DNA of 12,087 nucleotides. Source: an uncultured Faecalibacterium sp. Its GTDB lineage: Bacteria > Bacillota > Clostridia > Oscillospirales > Ruminococcaceae. Below are positions 6,231 through 12,087 of the stretch, in pieces. The position numbers and the translations under genes were made by a program. The stretch's first letter is position 1. Every line of letters begins with the position of its first letter. The stretch covers positions 1 through 12,087 of the forward strand of contig CAKSZS010000055.1 in NCBI GenBank assembly GCA_934525845.1, read 5' to 3'. The notes beneath the pieces are model-generated. The model ran no database searches, was not told the origin of the DNA, and saw only the letters and a list, made by a program, of their open reading frames with translations.

Positions 6231-7175
6231 TTATTCTTTGTATTGCAAAATCGCTCCGCCCCAGGTCAACCCGCCGCCAAAGCCGATGCAGGCCAGCAGC
6301 TGGCCGGGCTTCAGCTGGTTGCTCTCGGCCAGCTCGTTGAGAGCCACCGGAATGCTGGCAGCGCTGGTGTTGCCGTGGCGGTCCATATTTTTATAAAACT
6401 TGGCCGGATCCGCCTGCAGTGCTTTCACACAATGGTCAATGATGCGGCTGTTGGCCTGATGACAGATTACCCAGTCCACCTCGTCGAGGGTTCGCTGTGT
6501 TTCGTCCAGCACGGTGTGCAGACATTTGGGCAGCGCGTCCACCGCGAAGCGGAACACCGCTTTGCCGTCCATGGTGATGGGGGCAGAACCGTTCCGGTCC
6601 GGCCCACCGGCGTGCAGGACGTCGCTGCCCCGGGCCCCCATCGTGAGGGCAAAGGGGGTGTCGGCCAGCCGGAAGATGGCCGCGCCCGCGCCGTCGCCAA
6701 ACAGGACGCAGGTGGAGCGGTCGGCGGGGTCCATCAGGCGGGAAAGGGCTTCGCACCCGATGACCAGGGCGTACTGCCCGCCCATCGTGGCCAGCAGGCC
6801 CCGCGCCACGCCCATGCCGTAAAGAAAACCGGAGCAGGCCGCGTTGACGTCCAGCGCGGGCCGGTTTTCCGGCAGGCCCAGCGCCGCCTGCACCTGACAG
6901 GCCACACTGGGGGTGGCGTCCGGGGCGGACAGGGTAGCGCAGACACAGCACCCGATGTCCGCCGGGGCAAGGCCGCTGCGCTGCAGCGCCTGCTTTGCGG
7001 CGGCAATGGCCAGCGTGGCGGCAGATTCTGCTTCCGTGCACCAGTGCCGGGTGCGGATGCCGGTGCGGCTGGCGATCCACGCATCGCTGGTGTCCACCAT
7101 GCGGCTCAGTTCTTCGTTCGTGACCGTCCGGCCCGGCAGTGCCCCGCCTGTGGCGAGCAGCTGGAATCCCTTCAT
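6231..7175 (-). CDS. fabH: Beta-ketoacyl-ACP synthase III FabH
   Basis: Initiating condensing enzyme that joins an acyl-CoA primer to malonyl-ACP. The 314-residue product has the FabH triad Cys114 (NAACSGFLYG), His239 (ICHQAN) and Asn269 (HGNTSAASIP), plus TSDAWIASRTGIRTR near residues 29-43, which is diagnostic of the family. The reading frame extends 25 codons further upstream. I place the start at 7175 because MKGFQLLATGG is the family N-terminus, the start overlaps the accA stop as ATGA, and GAGGA lies just upstream. Primer preference (acetyl or branched) cannot be read with confidence. Downstream, the insertion-like repeat separates it from fabK. Confidence 0.96.
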   Translation of the reverse strand: MKGFQLLATGGALPGRTVTNEELSRMVDTSDAWIASRTGIRTRHWCTEAESAATLAIAAAKQALQRSGLAPADIGCCVCATLSAPDATPSVACQVQAALGLPENRPALDVNAACSGFLYGMGVARGLLATMGGQYALVIGCEALSRLMDPADRSTCVLFGDGAGAAIFRLADTPFALTMGARGSDVLHAGGPDRNGSAPITMDGKAVFRFAVDALPKCLHTVLDETQRTLDEVDWVICHQANSRIIDHCVKALQADPAKFYKNMDRHGNTSAASIPVALNELAESNQLKPGQLLACIGFGGGLTWGGAILQYKE

Positions 7176-8125
7176 GCGTTCCTCGTTTCTCCGATCTGAC
7201 GGTATTTTTTGTAGCGCTGGTCGGCCAGCTGCCGACCATTCATGCGGCACAGTTCTTTCAGCTGCCGGCGCAGGGCCGCATCCAGATGTTCAAACAGCGC
7301 CGCATGGCCGCGCTGGGCACCGCCTGCCGGCTCCGGGATCACTTCTTCCACGATGCCGTCGTTGTAGAGATCCTGCGCCGTCAGCTTCATCATCTCACAG
7401 GCTTCGCCGCTGCGGGAGGCGTCCTTCCACAGAATGCTGGCGAACCCCTCAGGACTCAGCACAGAATAAACTGCATTTTCCAGCATAAGGATGCGGTTTG
7501 CCACACCCAGGGCCAGCGCCCCGCCGGAAGAACCCTCGCCGGTGACCACGGCGATCACCGGCACGGTCAGGCCGCTCATCTCCATCAGATTGCGGGCAAT
7601 GGCTTCGCCCTGGCCGCGCTCTTCGGCATCTCTGCCGGGGTATGCGCCCGGCGTGTCGATGAAGGTGATGATGGGCCGGCCGAACTTTTCCGCCTGTTTC
7701 ATCAGCCGCAGGGCCTTGCGGTAACCTTCCGGCCCCGGCATCCCGAAGTTGCAGGCCAGATTTTCTTCCAGCGTGGAACCTTTGCGGTGGCCGATGACGG
7801 TCACCGGCATTCCATGGAACCGGGCCACACCGCCCAGAATGGCAGCGTCCTCTTTGCACTGGCGGTCGCCCCGCTGCTCGAAAAAATCCGTGAACAGTGC
7901 GGAAATCGTCTCGTCAATGTGGGGGCGCTCCGGATGCCGGGCCAGAAAGACCCGATCCTCCGCGGTCAGCGGGCCGCAGGAACGCAGGATCTCATCCTCT
8001 TCCACGGCCAGCTCGGCCAGTTCCGATGCATGAGCGGTGAGGGCGTCCATATCATCGCCGCTGCCTTTCAGCGCGGAGATCTGTGCGTCCAGCGGAGCCA
8101 GCTGCTCCAGAATTTCTTTGATCAT
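7172..8125 (-). CDS. accA: Acetyl-CoA carboxylase carboxyltransferase subunit alpha
   Basis: Alpha subunit of the carboxyltransferase that moves the carboxyl group from biotin to acetyl-CoA, forming malonyl-CoA with AccD. The 317-residue crotonase-fold protein has GHRKGSTLEENLACNFG (112-128), PEGYRKALRLM (132-142), FIDTPGAYPG (155-164), EERGQGEAIA (168-177) and GEGSSGGA (196-203), matching AccA throughout. Length is normal. The start overlaps the accD stop as ATGA and its stop overlaps the fabH start the same way, so accD, accA and fabH should be translationally coupled. The biotin-side partners AccB and AccC are not encoded in this window. Confidence 0.96.
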   Translation of the reverse strand: MIKEILEQLAPLDAQISALKGSGDDMDALTAHASELAELAVEEDEILRSCGPLTAEDRVFLARHPERPHIDETISALFTDFFEQRGDRQCKEDAAILGGVARFHGMPVTVIGHRKGSTLEENLACNFGMPGPEGYRKALRLMKQAEKFGRPIITFIDTPGAYPGRDAEERGQGEAIARNLMEMSGLTVPVIAVVTGEGSSGGALALGVANRILMLENAVYSVLSPEGFASILWKDASRSGEACEMMKLTAQDLYNDGIVEEVIPEPAGGAQRGHAALFEHLDAALRRQLKELCRMNGRQLADQRYKKYRQIGETRNA

Positions 8126-8994
8126 TCGTGTTTCCCTCCGGCATGAAGCTGCAGGATCTGGATCAGGGTGTCCCGCATCTGACTGCGCGGCACCACCTGA
8201 TCCACAAAGCCGTGCTCCATCTGAAACTCACTGCGCTGGAACCCGGCGGGCAGCTTCTCGCCGATGGTCTGCTCAATGACGCGCGGCCCGGCAAAGCCGA
8301 TGAGCGCCCCCGGCTCCGCCAGCATGATGTCGCCCAGACTGGCAAAGCTGGCGGTCACGCCGCCGGTGGTGGGGTGAGTCAATACACTGACGTACAGCCC
8401 GCCTTTTGCGGAAAAACGCTCAATGGCCGCGCTGGTCTTGGCCATCTGCATCAGGCTGAAAATGCCCTCCTGCATCCGGGCGCCGCCGCTGGCTGAAAAA
8501 ATGACCAGCGGCAGGTGCTTTGCGGCAGCGTACTCAATGGCGCGGGTGATCTTGTCGCCCACAGCCGTGCTCATGCTGCCCATAAAGAACCGGCTGTCCA
8601 GCACAGCAGCCACACAGGCCACCCCGCCGATGCGGCCCGCCGCGGTCACAACCGCTTCGTGCAGGCCGGTCTTGTTCTGGGCTGCGGCAAGCTTTTCGCT
8701 GTAGCCCGGGAAGTGCAGCACATCCTGCGGCGCAAGGTCGGCGTCCAGTTCCCGGAAGCTGCCGTGGTCCAGCACCAGGCTGAGCCGGTAATACCCGCCG
8801 ATGGGCATATGGCAGCCGCAGTTGGGGCAGACGTACAGACTTTTCATCCAGAGGGTGCGGGTCGTGCGGCGGCCGCACTGTCTGCACTCCATAAACTGTG
8901 CCTCGTGCCAGACAGCTCCGGCATCCCGCTTGGCCTTCAGCTGAAAGGTGCGTTCCCGCATCCGGCCGGGGAACAGGTCTCGGATATCGTTCAT
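8122..8994 (-). CDS. accD: Acetyl-CoA carboxylase carboxyltransferase subunit beta
   Basis: Beta subunit of the carboxyltransferase heterotetramer. The 290-residue protein has the N-terminal four-cysteine zinc ribbon (Cys37, Cys40, Cys56, Cys59) typical of AccD, then the crotonase-type domain with SASGGARMQEG, HPTTGGVTASFASLGD and EPGALIGFAGPRVIEQT. Length is usual for the family. The start is 10 nt after the acpP stop; the ribosome-binding site TGAGGA overlaps that stop codon. It overlaps accA by 4 bp. Subunit pairing is known for the family; co-expression follows from the operon layout. Confidence 0.96.
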   Translation of the reverse strand: MNDIRDLFPGRMRERTFQLKAKRDAGAVWHEAQFMECRQCGRRTTRTLWMKSLYVCPNCGCHMPIGGYYRLSLVLDHGSFRELDADLAPQDVLHFPGYSEKLAAAQNKTGLHEAVVTAAGRIGGVACVAAVLDSRFFMGSMSTAVGDKITRAIEYAAAKHLPLVIFSASGGARMQEGIFSLMQMAKTSAAIERFSAKGGLYVSVLTHPTTGGVTASFASLGDIMLAEPGALIGFAGPRVIEQTIGEKLPAGFQRSEFQMEHGFVDQVVPRSQMRDTLIQILQLHAGGKHE

Positions 8995-9004
8995 TGTTTT
9001 TTCC

Positions 9005-9232
9005 TCAGATATGCGCGGTGATGTAGTTGTAGATATCGCCCACGGTTTTCAGATTTGCCAGTTCCTCGTCCGGAATGGACACGCCGCAGGCATCTTCCAG
9101 CGCCATGTTCAGTTCCACCGCATCCAGACTGTCGGCCTCGAGATCCTCGGTCAGGCTGGCTTCCATGGTCACCTTGTCTTCCTCGCAGTCCAGGGTGTCA
9201 ACCACGATTTTCTTCATTTCTTCAAACGTCAT
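9005..9232 (-). CDS. acpP: Acyl carrier protein
   Basis: Small acidic four-helix carrier of 75 residues that shuttles growing acyl chains on a phosphopantetheine arm attached to Ser35 in the EADSLDAVEL motif. Helix II acidic residues (Glu32, Asp34, Asp37, Glu40), the docking surface for Fab enzymes, are present. Cys16 and Cys49 are unremarkable. The start is fixed by AGGAG 9 nt upstream (9246-9242). It is the first gene of the operon, directly behind the only good promoter found between pheT and the fab genes, so it sets transcription for the whole cluster. The phosphopantetheinyl transferase is not in this window. Confidence 0.96.
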   Translation of the reverse strand: MTFEEMKKIVVDTLDCEEDKVTMEASLTEDLEADSLDAVELNMALEDACGVSIPDEELANLKTVGDIYNYITAHI

Positions 9233-9299
9233 AGCAGTGTTCTCCTTTTGGTTCGGTTTTAATTATCTAAAAATATTGAAGTTTCTTGCGAACACGACC

Positions 9300-9327
9300 A
9301 TTATACCCGATTCGTCGGATAAGTCAA
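9300..9327 (-). promoter_or_regulatory. Sigma-A promoter of the acpP-fab operon
   Basis: Read on the minus strand, the -35 is TTGACT (9327-9322), the spacer is 16 bp and the -10 is TATAAT (9305-9300). The start site should be near 9293, giving a leader of about 60 nt to the acpP ATG. The spacer contains the inverted repeat CCGA-n4-TCGG (9318-9307), which a repressor could use. A very AT-rich block upstream (about 9330-9360) may act as an UP element. Confidence 0.8.
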
Positions 9328-9335
9328 GAATAATA

Positions 9336-9351
9336 GTTAAAATATTTTATC
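9336..9351. promoter_or_regulatory. AT-rich palindrome upstream of the acpP -35, candidate operator
   Basis: A 16-bp near-palindrome containing a perfect 12-bp core TAAAATATTTTA (9338-9349), with G and C at its outer ends. It begins 9 bp upstream of the -35 hexamer. Its position would suit an activator or an UP-element-like contact. No regulator gene (FapR-, FabT- or TetR-like) lies in the window, and I do not recognise a known fatty-acid operator. AT-rich DNA gives such palindromes by chance fairly easily. Confidence 0.35.
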
Positions 9352-9461
9352 TTTTACAATTCTGACACACTTTTCTTCCTTTTATATAGGTTCCTCTGGG
9401 CACGACTCCTCTGCAGCAGGCCTTTTCTTTCCGAGGAGGACTCTTCCGAACCGCTGGAAGG

Positions 9462-9500
9462 CAAAAAAAGAAAAGGTGTGACCGAAGTCACACCTTTTCT
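9462..9500 (-). terminator. Intrinsic terminator of pheST
   Basis: Perfect 14-bp stem (9500-9487 paired with 9482-9469) closed by a TTCG tetraloop on the minus strand and followed by seven T residues (9468-9462). The UUCG loop and the U-tract are both on the minus strand, so it terminates transcripts arriving from pheT, 93 nt after its stop. The interval from here to the acpP promoter (9361-9461) holds no gene, only weak inverted repeats such as CTCCTC (9406-9411) with GAGGAG (9433-9438). Confidence 0.93.
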
Positions 9501-9592
9501 CACGGATTGCGGGAACTTTCGCCGATTCTGTTTTCAGAGATCCCTGCCGTGTTCCCTTTGTTCTGCCGGATCCGATCCTGTGGGATAAACGC

Positions 9593-12004
9593 TCAGCGGA
9601 TCTCGATGCCCAGCTTGAACTTCAGGTTGCCGAGGATCTTCTTGACGGCACGCTCCACCTCTTCGGCAGAGACTTCCTTCTTCGGGTCGGACAGAGACAG
9701 GCTGAAGGCCATGCTCTTCTTGCCCTCGCCGAGGTTTGCGCCGCGGTAGATATCGAACAGCTTGACCTCGCTCACCAGCGGGCTGGCCTTCTTGATGGTC
9801 TCTTCGATCTCGCCGCAGGTAACGGCCTCGTCGCAGACCAGTGCCAGGTCGCGCTTGACCGGTGCATAGGGGCTCAACGGCTGATAGCGCAGCTCACCCT
9901 CCACACAGGACATGAGAGCCTCATAATCCAGCTCTCCCAGATAGATGTTCTGGCTGTCCTTCTGGTCCTTGGCGATCTCCAGTTCGGCGTTGATCTCATT
10001 GGCCAGCTTGCCAAACACGCCCAGACGCTTGCCGTTGCAATACACAGCGGCGCTGATGCCGGGGTGCAGCCAGGAGGTGGTCTCGCGCTTGTACTCGAAG
10101 GTCAGGCCGAAGCAGTCGGCCAGCGCTTCCAGCGCACCCTTGACGGTAAAGAAATCCTCCTCCGGGCCAAAAGCACCCAGGCACAGGGTCTGGCGCTCGT
10201 GGGGATGCTCGTTGATGGGCAGTTCCTTGGCCAGATAGACCGGAGCCAGCTCGAACAGACGGCCCTCGGCGTTGCCCTTCTTCAGGTTGTCCACGATGAC
10301 GTTCAGCATGGAGGGAGCCAGCAGGGTGCGCATGACCGACAGGTTCTCGCTGATGGGGTTCAGGATGCGGATGGCCTTGCGGGCTTCATCCTCTGCCGGG
10401 ATGTGCAGCAGATCGAACTCTGTGTTGGAGTAGAAAGCCAGAGTGGATGCCTCATAGAAGCCCTGGGCCGCCAGCAGACGCTTGGTCTTGAGCTGCTGCT
10501 TCTGGTCGTAGTTCAGGCCGCCGTTGGTCACGGCAGCAGTGTTCAGGAAGGTGGGCACGATGTGGTCGTAGCCGTACTCGCGGATGACTTCCTCGGCCAG
10601 ATCCGGGAAGCTCTCCACGTCCTCACGGTACAGGGGGGCAGACACGTCCCAGCTGCCGTCCGCCTGCACGTCCACGGTGAACTCCAGGCGCTGCAGGATG
10701 TCGATCATGGTCTGGTCGGGCACGGTGATGCCCAGCACGCCGCAGATCTTGGCCGGGGTGGTGACGATGTGCTTGCGCTCCAACGGGCGGCCATCGGTCA
10801 GGTCATATTCCAGCGTAGTGATGTCGCCGCAGTCCAGCTCCTGGATCAGGTGCAGGGCACGGGCCAGGCCCAGCTCCGGAGAGTGGCGGTCCACGCCCTT
10901 CTCGTAACGGGCAGAAGAATCACTGTTCTGGCCCAGAGCGCGGCTGGTCTTGCGCACGCAGTCGCGGGCAAAAGTGGCACACTCGAACAGCAGGCTGGTG
11001 GTGTTTTCGTCCATGCCGGAGTTGGCACCGCCCATGATGCCGGCCAGTGCCACCGGCTTCTCGGCGTCGCAGATGACCAGGTTGTTGGGGTTCAGGGTGA
11101 ACTCCTTCTCGTCCAGTGTGACGATCTTCTCGCCCTCGTGGGCACGGCGCACGTCGATGGTGCGGCCTGCCACCTTGTTCAGGTCAAAGGCGTGCATGGG
11201 CTGGCCCATTTCCAGCAGGGTGTGGTTGGTGATATCCACCACATTGCTGATGGAGCGCAGGCCGCACAGCGCCAGATGGCGCTTCATCCAGCGGGGCGAT
11301 TCGTCCATGCGGATGTTGCGGACGTAGTGTGCCATGTAGCGGGGGCACAGGTCAGGAGCTTCCACCTTGACGGTGATCGGCTCGTCGGCATCGCAGACGG
11401 TCTTGTAGTCCATGGCAGGCATATGCAGGGGCTTGCCCAGAATGGCGGCCACCTCGCGGGCGATGCCCAGCACGGACTGGCAGTCCGGACGGTTTGCGGT
11501 GATGGAAATATCAAAGATGTAGTCATCCAGACCCACCACCGGGGCAATGTCGGTGCCTGGGACGGAGTCCTCGGGCAGGATGAGCAGGCCGTAGACCTCG
11601 GAACCCGGGAACAGGTCATCGTTCAGGCCCAACTCCTCACCGGAGCACAGCATACCGTTGGATTCCACGCCCTGCATCTTGCGGGCCTTGATCTTGATGC
11701 CGCCGGGCAGGGTGGAGCCATCCAGCGCAGCGGGCACGCAGTCGCCCAGCTTCATGTTGGCAGCACCGGTGCTGATGCGGATATCATGGCCGTAATCGCC
11801 GCAGTCCACCACGCACTTGGTCAGGTGGGTGCCCTCCTGCTTTTCCATCTCCACGATCTTACCGACGACTACCTTGCTGATGCCGGCATCCAGCGGGATC
11901 AGCTCTTCCACTTCAAAGCCGCAGGAGAACAGCTTCTCCTCCAGCTCCTGGGCGGTAACGTCGATGTCTACGTATTCTTTTAACCAACTGAACGGTACTT
12001 TCAT
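9593..12004 (-). CDS. pheT: Phenylalanine--tRNA ligase beta subunit
   Basis: Beta subunit of the cytosolic alpha2-beta2 enzyme that charges tRNA-Phe; it carries editing and tRNA-binding domains. The 803-residue product is full length: EMAP/OB-type tRNA-binding domain at about 40-150, DISITANRPDC (165-175), B3/B4 editing region at about 210-390 with SNVVDITN (253-260), GQPMHAFD (267-274), AGIMGG (321-326) and SSARYEKGVD (363-372), then the B5 and core catalytic-like domains and a C-terminal ferredoxin-fold anticodon-binding domain (about the last 95 residues, starting near YAPVKRDLAL). A GAGGGGAGAG ribosome-binding stretch lies 8 nt before the ATG, 18 nt after the pheS stop. It ends at a strong terminator and is a separate transcription unit from the fab operon. 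Confidence 0.97.
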   Translation of the reverse strand: MKVPFSWLKEYVDIDVTAQELEEKLFSCGFEVEELIPLDAGISKVVVGKIVEMEKQEGTHLTKCVVDCGDYGHDIRISTGAANMKLGDCVPAALDGSTLPGGIKIKARKMQGVESNGMLCSGEELGLNDDLFPGSEVYGLLILPEDSVPGTDIAPVVGLDDYIFDISITANRPDCQSVLGIAREVAAILGKPLHMPAMDYKTVCDADEPITVKVEAPDLCPRYMAHYVRNIRMDESPRWMKRHLALCGLRSISNVVDITNHTLLEMGQPMHAFDLNKVAGRTIDVRRAHEGEKIVTLDEKEFTLNPNNLVICDAEKPVALAGIMGGANSGMDENTTSLLFECATFARDCVRKTSRALGQNSDSSARYEKGVDRHSPELGLARALHLIQELDCGDITTLEYDLTDGRPLERKHIVTTPAKICGVLGITVPDQTMIDILQRLEFTVDVQADGSWDVSAPLYREDVESFPDLAEEVIREYGYDHIVPTFLNTAAVTNGGLNYDQKQQLKTKRLLAAQGFYEASTLAFYSNTEFDLLHIPAEDEARKAIRILNPISENLSVMRTLLAPSMLNVIVDNLKKGNAEGRLFELAPVYLAKELPINEHPHERQTLCLGAFGPEEDFFTVKGALEALADCFGLTFEYKRETTSWLHPGISAAVYCNGKRLGVFGKLANEINAELEIAKDQKDSQNIYLGELDYEALMSCVEGELRYQPLSPYAPVKRDLALVCDEAVTCGEIEETIKKASPLVSEVKLFDIYRGANLGEGKKSMAFSLSLSDPKKEVSAEEVERAVKKILGNLKFKLGIEIR

Positions 12005-12022
12005 TGTTTGTTCTCTCCCCTC

Positions 12023-12087
12023 TTATTCGTGGAACTGCTTGAGGAACTGCAGGTTGTTCTCGAACATCAGGCCGATGTTGTTGATGC
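12023..12087 (-). CDS. pheS: Phenylalanine--tRNA ligase alpha subunit, C-terminal end (partial)
   Basis: Only the last 20 or so codons are in the window; the gene runs off the right edge. The readable tail INNIGLMFENNLQFLKQFHE, ending in TAA, matches the usual PheS C-terminus (a DIR-F-END-FL-QF pattern) and sits directly upstream of pheT in the standard pheST order, 18 nt apart. Any T-box leader controlling the pair would lie outside the window. Confidence 0.9.
   Translation of the reverse strand, partial: INNIGLMFENNLQFLKQFHE

Noticed and set aside
6063..7199. Plus-strand frame of 378 codons opposite fabH and the repeat
   Set aside because: Antisense to an intact fabH and reads through the inverted-repeat element; no motif.
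7176..7250. 25-codon N-terminal extension of fabH
   Set aside because: It lies within accA, has no family similarity, and the ATGA-overlapping start at 7175 gives the standard FabH N-terminus.
9361..9461. Possible riboswitch or attenuator between the pheT terminator and the acpP promoter
   Set aside because: Only short scattered inverted repeats; it lies upstream of the predicted transcription start, so it would not be in the acpP mRNA. No known riboswitch motif recognised.
10064..11983. Open frame of 639 codons on the plus strand opposite pheT
   Set aside because: Antisense shadow of a full-length pheT, rich in His, Gln, Gly and Val with no recognisable domain.
1..12087. CRISPR array, transposase, phage or toxin-antitoxin genes
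   Set aside because: Searched by eye on both strands: no regularly spaced repeats and no such coding signatures; the window is core metabolism apart from the small repeat.

Overview
The window carries one type II fatty-acid synthesis (FAS-II) operon. It lies between the phenylalanyl-tRNA synthetase genes on its upstream side and what looks like a ribosomal-RNA promoter and leader on its downstream side. Everything I can support is on the minus strand, so transcription runs from high to low coordinates. The genes are GC-rich and the gaps are AT-rich. An FMN-dependent FabK enoyl reductase, tight ATGA gene overlaps and a 185-bp inverted-repeat element of a type I remember from gut Clostridia point to a GC-rich Clostridia member, probably Oscillospiraceae/Ruminococcaceae and possibly Faecalibacterium or a close relative. 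The genus is inference.

Layout in transcription order: the 3' end of pheS (12087-12023), pheT (12004-9593), a strong intrinsic terminator (9500-9462), then a structured spacer and a sigma-A promoter at 9327-9300 with two candidate operator palindromes. The operon follows: acpP, accD, accA, fabH, a 185-bp MITE-like repeat, fabK, a second FabK-superfamily flavoprotein resembling Helicobacter FabX, fabD, fabG, fabF and fabZ (ends at 617). A GC-rich hairpin with a poor U-tract lies just past fabZ. From about 410 to 1 there are two near-consensus promoters (both TTGACA with a 17-bp spacer) and a leader with a boxA-like element and GNRA-capped hairpins. A 16S rRNA gene probably begins just outside the left edge.

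How the genes work together: AccA and AccD form the carboxyltransferase half of acetyl-CoA carboxylase and make malonyl-CoA. FabD moves malonyl onto the acyl carrier protein (AcpP). FabH starts the chain and FabF elongates it. FabG, FabZ and FabK carry out ketoreduction, dehydration and enoyl reduction. The FabX-like protein is the least ordinary member: it has the FMN-barrel motifs plus a C-terminal four-cysteine cluster, and it overlaps fabK. It could be the branch point to unsaturated fatty acids, since no fabA, fabM or recognisable second dehydratase is present. accB and accC, often found in such operons, are absent from this one.

The best candidates for new biology are the FabX-like gene inside an anaerobe's FAS-II operon, the repeat element inserted directly in front of the fabK ribosome-binding site, and the palindromes at the acpP promoter. 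The FAS and pheST genes are otherwise conventional.
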